Origin: Dendrolimus kikuchii
Taxonomy: Eukaryota; Arthropoda; Insecta; Lepidoptera; Lasiocampidae
Assembly: GCA_019925095.2 (NCBI GenBank)
Contig: CM034397.1
Coordinates: 3,615,763 to 3,679,762, forward strand
Length of the DNA stretch: 64,000 nt
Direction of reading: 5' to 3'
The notes under the pieces are model-generated. The model saw nothing but the letters and a program-made list of their open reading frames with translations. It ran no database searches and had not been told where the DNA came from. Below, piece by piece: positions 20,568 to 32,600 of the stretch (the first letter of the stretch is position 1; every line of letters begins with the position of its first letter). The position numbers and the translations under genes were made by a program.

Positions 20568-23420
20568 CACATTATTGGAATGAAATTCACTCAATTTGTT
20601 TTAATTACTTTAATAATAAGATAGCATATTATTTATGCGTGGGTTTGGTGTAGAATTTAGTCATAATCTCAGGTTTTTCCAACAGCTTCCCTGGCGTAAT
20701 CATTAGTTGGGTATCCCGTGAGATTTTGCGCAGTGAAAATTTTGTTCACAAAATAATAAATGTACCTACACTTGTTAGAAAATATTAAAATAGTATTATT
20801 ATTAGTAGGTCATGTTACAAACATACTACAGTATACTGTTAAAATAAAAGGTTATTCAGGTGCATGCGAACCTTATATTATGTGTTTTATTACCTTTACG
20901 TAAGGCTGAGGTCTCACGGGACACACAGCCGAAGCATACGCGAGCGAAGCAGTGTGGAATGTCCTAGTAAATTTTAATTATAAATGTTGAATGTGACTGT
21001 AATCTACAATTGTTCTCGTTGGATACAATATTCGAGTTGTTGAGAGTGTGTATAATCTTTCTGTCGTGTTTATTATATATTAAATTATAAAACGTATTTT
21101 ATATGTCGATAAATGTATACTATTTTACATCAGAACTACAATATTGAGATATTTCTTTCCCAGTCTATACCTTGTAAAAGCTACAATTGACTATAAACAT
21201 TTAATTTTTAAACTCGTTGTATGCATTACATTTCTACGTACAAACGGAAATGTGTTCATGGCATGTAGTATTGTAGTTGTGGCGTAGGATATTTTAAATT
21301 TCTATTCTCCTCGCACATCTTGAACAATGGGTGTGCAAGAGTTGCAAGAGTGCGATAGATGATATGAATCGCCAAGTAGTAACTAAATGACTAAAAGTGG
21401 TCAAGTGCCTTTTTTGCAGACGCTGGGGTGGTAACGAGAAAGATTAGTTTGCAAATTATTTCTCCTATTAATTTATCTATTTATCTAGCTTTTGAGTCTT
21501 CGTATAGGCCTAATAATGTGGTTTTTAATACTTGAAACTTGCCTGAGTCCGGAGGGTTTGCCAAAGTGAGAGCTCCACCACGACTTCTTTTGGTAATTTT
21601 GCCACAAAGAGATTGAATTTAGCGTCATCCCCTAAATTTTTGCGGTCTGAGCATGGATTCACTTCTGTTAAACCAAACTCGGGGCTGGTCAGCCCAAAAT
21701 TCTGGTTATCGTGATCACAATGGAATAGCTATTATAGTCGCTAGCTGCTGTAAATACGGCGGTTAATGCTGTGGTGTTATTCCAGTATTGCTAATACCGA
21801 GAGTCGTCATTTTTGCTCCAAAAATACGTGGATTGGGATTTCTTCTTAGTCACCAGTGTGGGGCTCAGATGTAAGTGCCGCCTATGTGGGTTCTGTGCCG
21901 TGGTGGAGATGAAAGTAAAGACGGGTGTACTCTCGTAATACTTTAATGTCCATGTCGGTACACCAATGGGCATTGCGGAGTGCCGGCGCGTACTGACTTT
22001 ATGTAATAAAATATGATAGGGAAATGGGAAATATGCACACCACTTGATACAATTCGTAAGTGTTGTACTTACATAATCGTAGGGGTGTGTGTGTCCCCCT
22101 ACAGACGCCACAAATATTTTTGGGTTTTTCTCCTTATTGACTATGTAGCCCAGATGTAGGGATGTTTACGCCAAAGCACGGTTTTGTTGGTAAAATTTAT
22201 AAAGCTCAGTTACGGCTAAGTTTAATCATCTAAGTCGCACCTCGCATGTAGAACTTACTTTGCAAGTGTCTACGGTTTTGATGGGTCTTAATAATATTTT
22301 TTTCCGCTTTATTTCTTTGGGTCTTGCCACAGTAGCATGTCAGTCCAGACTCCTAAACGTACAACAAACCAATTTTTACCTCCTGAATCTCGTTAACAAT
22401 GATTTATGTAGTTGGAAGACAAGTTATTGTTCCATAAGCTGGCTGGTACGTAAAAGTTTGTACGTTTTGAATAATCTCTCCATTTATCTTATTGATAGAT
22501 AGAGTTAACCTTTTTGATATGATCCTGGTGATGTAGTTGCATCCTATATCTCCAGCGTTCCAGCGTTAGCATTATTCATTGTTTCCATAATTTGAAATTT
22601 GTTTCTCAGCACAGCTGTTTCATATTCTTTCGTTTATGTATTTTTTCCTGCGAGTCTATAATTATAGTCGGAGGGACTAGCAGAAAGAAAGATAATTATA
22701 ATTATACTAAGATTCCGAGATAATTATCACGGAATCTTACTTCTCTTTTTATGTTTTTATACTTTTTATTTTTCTTTTGGGGTTTACAGGGTTTATTTTG
22801 TGTTCTTTTCCTCGGCTAGTTTCGAGTTGCACTTTTACAAAAATTTTATTACTTGTCAGTTTTGATGTTGATAATAAGGGTTATATGGTGATAGATTAAA
22901 TGAAACTGCAGTGGATATAATTTGATTATCTATAATGGTTAGGGTTTAAGCAACGTAGTTTATACACATTACACAGTTTAATACAACGCTCACACTACCG
23001 AAAGCACACAGAGAGAAGAAGGCAGACATGAGAACCCCGATTCGAACAAAAAGGTTACCGGAAGTGTCATCGAGTGACATTTATCTACCGGATGCTTTTT
23101 ACTTTTTAATATTAACAACCTTGACACATAAATAATGTGTTGGGTGATATTCTCATATTCAACATATGGATTTGGGTTATTATTATCTGTAGCAGATATT
23201 GTTTGTTTTTTTAATATTTTGTTTGTCCATAATGTATTTACTTTTCAGCGAAATAGGTACTTGTCAAGAACACCCAATAGAACTCGTTCAAGGTTTTATG
23301 CGTAATAGACGTAGTCATATCGTCTTTGTTGTTGACAGAGTAACAATTCGATGTTCTCGTTCTCTGGTTTTTATATTACTAGTTATATTGTTGACTGACT
23401 TGTTTCGGTAGGATTTGTAG
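20568..23420. other. Long region without a recognised gene
   Basis: 20568-21540 is plain AT-rich sequence. 21540-22560 has a more balanced composition and, on the minus strand, broken open stretches that look formerly coding (for example NKFQIMETMNNANAG near 22590), but I could not assign a family and every frame is interrupted. 22560-23420 holds nothing recognised apart from a short direct run of GATAATTA motifs near 22690. Confidence 0.35.
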
Positions 23421-23429
23421 CGCACCACA

Positions 23430-24310
23430 TATTTAGGCTAAATGATTGGTGACTTTTTCCAGTCTATTTGTAATATTTTCGACATTTTTTGTGATCACTT
23501 TGCTCCACCAGTTAACCTGTCGGACGGGCCTAAACAGGCCAAGTCTCGTCATCGCCGCGTCGCTGGTCGACGCCATCAGCGGTCGTGGGTTTTCAGCCTC
23601 CGCATTTGCGGTTGGCAGCTCCGCGTCATCGGGCCTTGACGACCAGGTGTGGACGATCAGGGCCTCGCGGAACGGCTCGCGATTGAGACGCTTTATAGCC
23701 CAGTGCAAATATTATCTGGGGGACCTCAGCTTGGGGTCCAAATTCCGGGGTAAGATGCTGAATCGGATATAACGACGATCGGACGGCATCTGGACCCCCT
23801 CCAATCTACAACACGGCGCGCTGTAGCGGGGATAGCGAATGGGAATTTGACAATCGACTTGCCCAGATGCGGGTACACTGACTTCCGATTCAGTGCGAGA
23901 AACTGGTTCTGGATTACTCACTCCTCCAGCACCTCTCCGCGCTGGTCAGTAGCCGGGGAACCCCAAGCCGTGGATTTGGCATTGAAGTCCCCGAGCATAA
24001 CCACGGAGAGAGACTGGGTGACTCTGAGCAACCTGCCGGCGATCCTACCAGCTTCAACCAACCAGCTCTCGTAAGTCGGCGAGACTTTTATTCGGGAGGC
24101 AGTAGCCGCCTACGACTACAACTACTTGGGGCAGGGTCTTCATACTAGCTGGGGCGGGCCCCACAAGGCCCACTTCCAAGCCGGTGCTTGGTCGACTTGC
24201 TTGCCGCTTCGCAAACGCTGCAGTGCGGCGAGGCTCTACAAGTTGCGGCCCTGTGACCGGCTTAGCCTCAGCGGTAGCAGAGTTCACTGCGGTCTATCTC
24301 ATACTGCACC
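23430..24310 (-). pseudogene. R1-clade LINE endonuclease-region fragment
   Basis: Minus-strand pieces in shifting frames: a VMLGDFNAKSTAWGSP segment near 24010-23950, the apurinic-type endonuclease core of R1-clade elements; GEVLEEWVIQNQFLALN; and a downstream linker ending VNWWSK (23708-23433), the usual WW(S/T) segment before the reverse transcriptase. Frameshifts separate the pieces and the RT itself is missing. R1-clade LINEs move by target-primed reverse transcription; this copy is dead. Confidence 0.75.
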
Positions 24311-25124
24311 CCCGGTGCGAGACTGTCACTTAAAAAAAAAACGCAATTTTTCAGGAGAAGCATTTCAAATTTTGATATCCCAAAAAATTATAATATTTCA
24401 AGATTTAGACAAGATTAATAGCTTATACTACAAAATCAACTTTTAACTTGCTTTTGAATAAAAAACACCACCCACTTCATATTGTAAAAATGATAGTATA
24501 CGATTATTTTAAACTTGTCAACCCCCTCAGAAGTGACGTTGTGGCACTAACGAAAAATCATAACTGTAATTATGTCACACTGAGTTAAAAAGAAAACAAG
24601 AAAAAATTGTTTACTGAGTTTTATTTTAAATCACAAATATGCACTGTTATTGGCGTAAGAAATAAAACAAGACAAAATTCTAGAAATTGTGCTTTTTAAA
24701 ATTTCTACAATAGTGTAGTAAAAATAAAAAATCAAGTAGTAAATAGTGTAACAAAGTAATAACAATCTTATAGAGGACAAAATGAGGGTTACGTACATAA
24801 ATACTTACACAAAACATGTTAGAGTAGGTTAAAACTTACAAGTAAAATTAGAAGAGATGGTCCAACATACGTAAGTTTGGTCTATGTAGGTATCTATACT
24901 CCTAGATCTAGTTACTATCTGAATTCTAAGTTTAATCAGACTTGTGAAATCACAGCAAGTTAATCACCTATAACTTAATAACCCTTGTTTGCGTAGTATT
25001 TAGAAAAGCCTTAATTAATTATTAAATATTTAAACGATAAACATAATTATACTTTAGTATTTTGTTCTCAACACGTAATAAAAGTTAAATAAAATCAAAT
25101 GAGATCTTTATGAAACTTTTCATA
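24311..25124. other. Intergenic, nothing recognised
   Basis: Strongly AT-rich. No open frame or repeat of note. Confidence 0.4.
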
Positions 25125-25850
25125 CTATTTTGGCACTATGTTTGTCTCTAACAAATTCAAAAGATCGCGCTTCTTGCTTTCTGTAATAGCGATGATCTTC
25201 GAGGTATAAGCTGGTTTCAAAGTGATCTCGTTGATACTTATAACATTACCTCGATCTCGACATAAGTTCTTTCTATTTGCTTCTGTTAGAGCTTTGGCCT
25301 CTTCCCAGTTTTCAGTCTTGTATATTGTTCGATATTGATAATTAGCGCTCTATTTTTAATAAACTTAATACTCATAATCTCGCTAACTTTAATTGCATCC
25401 CCGTTAACATTTTTACTCATGGTAAAATTTATGTTATTTTTCAAAGCCTTAAGATCTAAGAAATCACTGTAGTTCATTTCTTTCACCAAAAATGGTTTCC
25501 CTGTCTTCTTCGCTCCTCGTATGATGGATATGTATTGTTCAGGAATATAAATAGGCCCAGGTTTTTTGACTCTAGTGATGGCTTTTTCGATTACTGAATG
25601 TGCTGTGTCGCCTTCATTTTGTTTATGTCCACGTATCAAGAAGTTATATTGTATTGAATTTATGTTTAACGTTGTAATCGCGAAGTGGTACATTGCAAAT
25701 ACGAATCGGTTTTTCTGCTGACCACATAATTATCTGAATAAAAAATTACGTCACAGGCAGGATATTTATTAGCAACTTCTACCAAATATGAATACACACA
25801 AGATCCTATTTCAATAGATCCGGACGAAATCTCTTTTTAACCGACTTCAA
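25125..25850 (-). pseudogene. Broken gene with SDN...GQ motif (DUF7869-like)
   Basis: The longest open piece (25693-25286) contains FLIRGHKQNEGDTAHSVIEK and reads to KFIKNRALI. Upstream, across a one-base shift near 25735, CDVIFYSDN precedes CGQQKNRFVFAMYHFA. Downstream, across another shift near 25320, KTENWEEAKALTEANRKNL continues to a stop near 25128. The SDN-x-GQ-K-N plus GH-x-QNEGD pattern is that of insect multicopy proteins with the nuclease-like domain listed as DUF7869, often transposon-associated. Two frame breaks make it a pseudogene, unless small introns explain them. The name is from memory; the motif reading is direct. Confidence 0.6.
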
Positions 25851-26340
25851 AAAAAGGAGGAGGTTCTCAATTCGTCGGGATCTTTTTCTTTTTCTTTTTT
25901 TTATGTATGTTCACCGATTACTCCGTGATTTATGATCCGATTTACGTGATTCTTTTTTGTTCGACGCGGAATAGCTTCCATTTGGTCCCATAAAAATTTG
26001 ACATAGTTTGGCCCAGTAGTTTTCATTTTAAAAACATTTCTTATGAAAAAATTTCCATTCCGTTCCATATGTACACTTATTACTCTGAGAGTTATGATCC
26101 GATTTACGTGATTCTTTTTTTGTTCGACGCGGAATAGCTGCCATTTGGTCCCCTAAAAATTTGACATAGTTTGGCTCAGTAGTTTTCATTTTATGAATAT
26201 TTTTTATGAAATTTTTTCCATTCCGTTCCATATGTACACCGATTACGCTGAGATTTATGGTCCGATTTACGTGATTCTTATTTAGTTTGATGGGGAATAG
26301 TTGCCATTAGGTCCCCTAACAAACAAAATAAAAATTCGTT
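25838..26340 (+). repeat. Lepidopteran CCGACTTC repeat, copy 2
   Basis: Starts TTAACCGACTTCAAAAAAAG and follows 3625-4110 closely, including the internal unit with GATTTACGTGATT and GACGCGGAATAG, here in three tandem partial units. Confidence 0.65.
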
Positions 26341-26342
26341 TA

Positions 26343-26832
26343 AAAAAACCGACTTCAAAAACTAAAAAGTATAAAATAACTTATTTCTAAAGCTATTATT
26401 ATTAATATATATTATCTAAAACATCTTGAAGTCGGTGCAAAGTAAAACATAAAAATTACTATATTTTTTTGAAAATTACTAAGTACCGACTTTAAAATGT
26501 TTTAGATAATATATATTTTGCCAGGTGGTAGAGTATTTGCTCGACTGGATGGCGACCACCCCTGGTCTAGAGTATGCCGCCATAACAACCTTGTGTTATG
26601 TTCCGGCATTAGTGACCAGGTTCCAGTCTCCTTTAAGAGAGCAGCAGCGCATTTGTAGCAGCTTTGGTGATGCAAAAGTCCATAGGCGATGGTAACCGCT
26701 TTCCACTAAGTGGGCCGTCTGCTTGTCTGCTGAACTCCTGCAATAAAAAAAAAAAATAATAATAATAATAATAGCTTTAGAAATAAGTTATTTTATACTT
26801 TTTAGTTTTTTAGTTTTTGAAGTCGGTTTTAC
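26343..26832. mobile_element. Foldback element split by a retroposon
   Basis: The left arm (26347-26440) runs from CCGACTTCAAAAACTAAAAA through AAGCTATTATTATTA and ATATATATTATCTAAAAC to AAGTCGG. The right arm is its reverse complement but in two pieces, 26484-26517 and 26757-26832. The gap is exactly occupied by family F copy c. Restoring the arms gives a roughly 95-bp-arm inverted repeat with a 40-bp loop. Confidence 0.75.
26521..26756 (+). mobile_element. 300-bp retroposon (family F), copy c, short 5' form
   Basis: Starts exactly at CCAGGTGGTAG, as do copies j and k, and ends GCAATAAAAAA. Inserted into the right arm of the foldback element. Confidence 0.8.
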
Positions 26833-27547
26833 TTTTTACGGTAGACCATGTTGACTGATAGACATTTAACCATTCCCGACGTTAGCGTGAAGGGCACTTG
26901 CGCTAGTTCTAATAATACCAACCTTATGTATATGACAATAAGGTAAAATTGGCATTCAAAATTTAATGTATTAAGAAAATTGACTGTTTTTATCTAAGCA
27001 CGATATCTGTTAAGAATTTAAGGGACGGCTGGAGGCTTCTGTCATGTGTTTTAATTGTCCAACCTTGAAAAAATAATAATGGGAATGACAATCGATTGCT
27101 CAGTATAAGAGACGTAAATTTGAAAATCTACATGACTGAATGGCTCCATAAATTAATTATTGTCTCGCGTTTTTGTTAAGTTTTATTACTTACAACATAT
27201 TTTAAGACCACATAAATCAAAAATAGAAAGTCAAGTTTCTTTTAAGTTTTTGACTTATTTGCTCGAAGAAAATATATATTTTTTAAATAATAAAACGTCA
27301 AAATTGAGGAAAATTACTTGTGCTTCTATTTAGTTTTGTAGGATTTAGGAGTTTTTCAGAGCTAGGATTTTAACAGGGCTTTTGCCATTTCTAGTATTGT
27401 CATCCATGTATGAATCTAACGGGACAGTCTAGAAAACCATAATCCGCACGCGAGTTAATTGCGATCTTAGAGGAATGAGCAGTGATGGGTATTGATCAAA
27501 ATAACTGAATATGTTACTCATATGAAACATTAGAATGTTTTCATAAT
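26833..27547. other. Intergenic, nothing recognised
   Basis: AT-rich, no coding or repeat signal noted. Confidence 0.4.
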
Positions 27548-27748
27548 GTTGTCCTTTTTACAAACTGAGTTTCATATTTTTGTCCGCTTTACAAACTGAG
27601 TTTCATATTGTTGTCCGTTTTACAAACTGAGTTTCATATAGTTGTCCGTTTTACAAATTGAGTTTCATATTGTTGTCCGTTTTACAAACTGAGTTTCATA
27701 TTGTTGTTCGTTTTACAAACTGAATTTCATATTGTTGTCCGTTTTACA
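27548..27748 (+). repeat. 31-bp tandem repeat, six units and a partial
   Basis: The unit starts GTTGTCCGTTTTACAAACTG and ends TTTCATATT. Starts fall at 27548, 27579, 27610, 27641, 27672, 27703 and (partial) 27734. Units differ by single substitutions and there are no spacers. The partial unit runs into the end of the pogo-like MITE. Confidence 0.9.
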
Positions 27749-27894
27749 GTAGACCGTCGATTATCCGGACAAATGGAAGACATGGCTGTTCGGAAAGCCT
27801 GTTTTATTCGAAATTTATCGAACTGTATTAATTTAGCCATACATATTTGTGTACAGGTGAAAAAAGAGCAATTCGCATAATCGACGCTCCACTA
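27746..27894. mobile_element. pogo/Tigger-like MITE
   Basis: Left end CAGTAGACCGTCGATTATCC preceded by TA; right end is the complement of a similar sequence (CATAATCGACGCTCCACTA) followed by TTA. TA targets and CAGT ends fit pogo-type elements. About 150 bp, non-coding. Confidence 0.6.
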
Positions 27895-29640
27895 TTATAA
27901 TTATATATAACTAAGTGTTAAAAAATACATTAAACTAATAATCTTCGTAAATGTTGAAAAATATCAATATATTTATATATCGTTCATAAGTATATATATT
28001 ATTTTTAAAGTAGTAGCACACATCAGTTTTTCCTCATGTACAATTATTATGATCTACATACACCCTGATTGCAGCAACCAAGTAGATGGCTTCAATAATC
28101 CATTAATGTGATGTTTGTAGTAAAAACAATTTCTAACTGTTGATTTTTGTGTCTATTATTGGCACAAATAGGTAGATTTCATAAATATGATTAAGCTGAC
28201 AAATGTCTTCAGTCGTCCTAAAATATTATGACTGTTTCAATGTTTATCTATTTAATGTATAAATTATATTGTACTTATTCTATGCGTGTGAATTGCAACA
28301 GAAATGGGTATATATTGTTGTGATATTTGTATTGTAATGTATGTGAAATCAGACGCCGCTGTAGCCGCGCGGAGACTTATCAAACGTTGAATAAACAGTT
28401 TGACATATTTTAATGTAATACAGTCGTTTTATTTCAAAACCATTTTTATAATAAGGGCTGATTTTTCTATCATCAGATAAAAGGAGAAAATACAAGATAA
28501 TGGAATGGCTGAAACATCCACAAAACGTAATTTTACATAAAATTTCTTACGAAATAAATATTGATTGTACTTATGAAGGTGGTGCCCCGTATAGGTTGGA
28601 GGAGCGAGACGGAATGATCCTCCGTCTCAATGGAAGATCTTCCAAATCAAATCAAATCATTTTTATTGCGAACTAAGTGTATACATAGATCTTATTTAAT
28701 ATAACTGAGAACTTATCACTTAGCTGGCCTTTCATAGCATCGCTATATAAAATTACTTAACCTATCTCTATATAATATTTAATTTGGTGCCTTATAAATC
28801 TTTTATTTTATTTAAGCAACACAATATCTTCTTAATTACTTACTTCTCGCAGGCCTAGGCCCATCTATTATTGTTAGAAATTTGTATATATTTTTTGTAC
28901 GTTTCGGGAAACGTTTGCGACCTCAATTATTGCACAGCGCTATCTATTGGCTTGTAAGTGTTCCACTACAGTTATATCAAAATATGTTTAAATCCTGTTA
29001 CAATTTAATGTCAATTACTTGCATAGAATCACTGTTTATTTCTCTATTCACATAATTTCTCCCATACCGTCATATTTGTAATAGATTATAATTGTATGAA
29101 TAATAAGATGTAGTTCAATTGTTTCGGGTTACTATTTTAGTTGATAGATAACTTTTATCTGATGAAATAAAAATTAGACTTAAAGCTCGATATTGCACGA
29201 TTCAACCAAATGGAATACAATTCAATGTTTAAATAGATCACTTTCAATGCTTCATTGAAATTGAAACACAAAAGTGGATCTCTTGTAACATTAGCATAAG
29301 ACTGCTGTAGTTCGTTTGAAATGAGAAAGCTCATAGAGAAACTATCTGTCTGCTCTAATTTTTCCAGTTTATGAATTGTAAAATTATCTGCCTTTGCTTA
29401 TGTTATGAACTCCTGATTTCGTCAGTGTTCCTTATTTGTAAGTTTCTAGTCGAAACTTTTATAAACATTTTTAAAACAAGAATAAAATTTTAGTATGATT
29501 GACAATTTCTTTGGTCAAATTTGTCATTGCTTGTCAGAATCGCACTGAAACATTTGTAAATACATAAAATAAGAATTAAGAATGCGCGTTTAGTTGGCTA
29601 CACAGCCCACTGGTGTTGTTGTTTTATTAATTTTGTTCTA
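27895..29640. other. Intergenic upstream of the TOG gene
   Basis: Contains a probable LINE tail at 28645-28672 (tandem AAATC before an ATTTTTATTGCG block, minus orientation). Otherwise AT-rich and unassigned. The promoter of the TOG gene should lie in the last few hundred bases, but no TATA box or clear initiator could be picked. Confidence 0.4.
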
Positions 29641-29651
29641 AATTGTACAAT

Positions 29652-29654
29652 ATG
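29652..29654 (+). CDS. TOG gene exon 1, ATG only (inferred)
   Basis: ATG directly followed by a strong donor GTAAGT. Exon 2 opens in phase 0 with no Met of its own after its acceptor, so an ATG-only coding exon fits. Alternatively the start lies in more distant upstream exons. Confidence 0.5.
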
Positions 29655-32600
29655 GTAAGTTAAGGATTTACATTGAAGTCTAATTACGAATTTTTATAAT
29701 ATTTCAACAGTTTCAACACAATGTTTTATGACAACGTTGTAGTTATTTACGGTAAAAATCTTATTGAACAGCTACTTATTTAATTAAAATGTTATTCTTA
29801 TTTGGGGAAATAATTTAGACTGCGTTGAAAGGAATTGTTGTTGTTGTTGTTGTTGTTCTGTTGTTGTTCGTGCCTACCCCGCAAGGGAACTGGCGTGAAG
29901 TTATGTATGTATGTATGTTGAAAGGAAATCAGATTTTATGAAATATAATTCTTAACAATTATTAACTACGTCTAAATATATTATATTAGTTGTCTAGGTT
30001 TTATGTTGCAGGAAGACGAAATTGAAGATATCATAGGCGATGTAAAATTAACAGATTCACAAAAAAGTGTAGCCATGTCTAACGTGTATTCGCCGGACTT
30101 CACAGACAGTAGCTCCGACAGAAACAACTCATCAGGCAAAGATACATATGTTATAGAACAAGATGACAGTGACACCGAACCATTCCAGCTTCGAAGCAGT
30201 AAAAGCGTAATCAACTTATCTGTACATAAAGATGAAATTATACAGTGTGATGTAACGAAAAAAATCAGCAAAACAGCTGCAACAGGTTTTTACGGTTGTT
30301 CATTTATGTCTCAAGAGATTTTCACGCAAACTAGTAAAACTATATTTGAACTTGCCGAGATGGAACGTAATGATAAAACCAATAATGGGAAAAGTCTAGA
30401 AACTCAAACCTCTTTCATATCCATTACAAATAAAACTTTGGAATACAGAATTGAGGTGTCAAATGCTGTTCAATCCGCTAGCACGATAGATGGACAAAAA
30501 GTAACTTACAATAGTGATGACCTGCAATTCCGAGCCAATGATCAAATCCTGAGTACATCTTTAAATGATGATTCCTCAAAATTCCTTGTTTCTGGAACTG
30601 ACGATGACGTAAGTAGTGTCTCTGAAGATAAAGTTTTGACTATATCAGATAGAGAATCGAGAGAAAATATATTAAGTGAAGAACAAAATGAAAATCAATA
30701 TGAAAACACTAGCGATTTCAGTTCAACTAATTCAGATATTGAAGAAGATTCTTTGATGGAGTGTCGTAACCGACAAGCAGAAACTGACGCCGACAGCAAT
30801 ACGAGTGAAATTCCAAAATCAGTTGATAATGACGTAGAAGAGCTGTATAATAAACTTTCTGAAAGGAAGAAACGGTAAGTTAAAATTCCCAGTGATAAAA
30901 TTATCTATATTACGATAATAAAATTGCTAATTCCATGGATTTAAGATTCGCAGGTAAAATCAAGGGGATTTATATTAAAGTAGCGACTTGAGATCCTGAC
31001 AAACAAACGAAATTTTCGCTTCATCTACTTTCATTAACCTCTTCATCACGCGAAAAGAAAAATTTGCCATGCACGTTTATTTGATATGCTTTTTACCTGA
31101 CCTCGTTTTAACACTTCTGTTATTTGATCATGGTGTGTACGTCGTGGTCTACCGGTACCAACTCTACCATTGACAATACTGTCATACACTTGTTTTGTGA
31201 TTCTATTTTCATCCATCCTCTCTACATGCACAAACCACCTTAACATTCCTTTTTCAACTCTTGTTATTACATCTTCTTTCAATCCACAACGTTCCCTTAT
31301 TACACTATTCCGTATCATATCATTCATGCTTACCTCACATATACTTTTCAAAGCTCTCATTTCAACTGCATTTATTCTACTTTCATGCTTCTTCTGCCAC
31401 ACCCAACTTTCACTGCCGTACATTAGTGTTGGCATCAACACCCCTTGATGGACAGCCAAACGTGCCTTTACAGACACTTTTTGGCTCGTGTAAAAATATA
31501 CGGGATATAGGCATATCAATTACTAAGTTACATAACATTTATATCGATGTTTTATAGTGATATATAGTCAGTTCAATAAAAAAATATTTGATATACGTAA
31601 GTCAATGGTTAGAAACAGATTTAGTTACTACTGTTAGGGGTTAGACTACTGTAACAACGCAAAAGTTTTTTTATAGTAGTACCATGTAGTTTGGAAGCAT
31701 GGGGAATCGGGAGATTTCAATTTTTTCAAGAATTAATATTTGCAAAATTTAAATGAATATTTTGTTTTTTTTAATTCCATATAATTCATAGTATTCTTAC
31801 GTCAAATATAAAATTAATCTGTTTCTTAAAATCTAGAGCTTCTAATAGTAGAAATGGTTCACCGAGCAGCGGATCACCGAGTAGATCTCCAGACGAATCC
31901 TTACTGTGCGATGCAGCAGCACGCGGATGTGAAGTGCTCTGCGCTGAAGTTTTAAGAAGATTAAGATCAGTTTCTTGGTTGGTAAATGAAGTGATATACT
32001 TACTGAATATTGACCGTTTGGATGGGGAAAGCAAAGGTCCTCGATGTGTGAAGCAAATTTGAGGAGACCTCTCTAGCAGTGGACTATGATTGGTTGATGA
32101 CAGTCTATATAATATTATAACTATTTTTGACTCTATGAACCATATTAAAATAACAAAAAGTTAAGGCCCGTTTTAACCCGGCCGATGTTTGATTGTACAT
32201 TGTTAGAGCACTAATCCGTTTTAAGCATTTTGATTTTTTTCGATGTACATAGTCCCGTGGAATAGAGTTGAGTAGAGGACCCTGGCTCTAATGATCATAA
32301 GTAATCACAACAGAGTAGCCGCTGTATCTGAAATATGTTTAGAACTTTACATAGTATTTAGTGCGAGTCTCATCAAGAAACTACATTTGTATGTTCTCCC
32401 CAGTCCTGTACGTCCTAGAAAGTTACTACATTCACCTTTGATACGCACAGTTTCACGTCGCCATACATTCTTTAGTAGAACAGTCAACGAATTCAATTAA
32501 GTAACTTGGATCATATGCACATTGACTTATTTGCGGGTAGTCTAGAATCTATAAATGCAAAAGTAATCAAACTTTATGCTGATAGATAATGCTCCTTTTA

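Noticed and set aside
24126..24446. 106-codon plus-strand frame
   Set aside because: Antisense to the R1 endonuclease fragment.
27548..27748. CRISPR-like array
   Set aside because: Units are contiguous without spacers and the genome is an insect's; it is a simple minisatellite.
29981..30271. 96-codon minus-strand frame
   Set aside because: Antisense shadow of TOG exon 2.
31981..31986. GTAAAT as the exon 3 donor of the TOG gene
   Set aside because: It would leave phase 0 and exon 4 would hit a stop within 16 codons.
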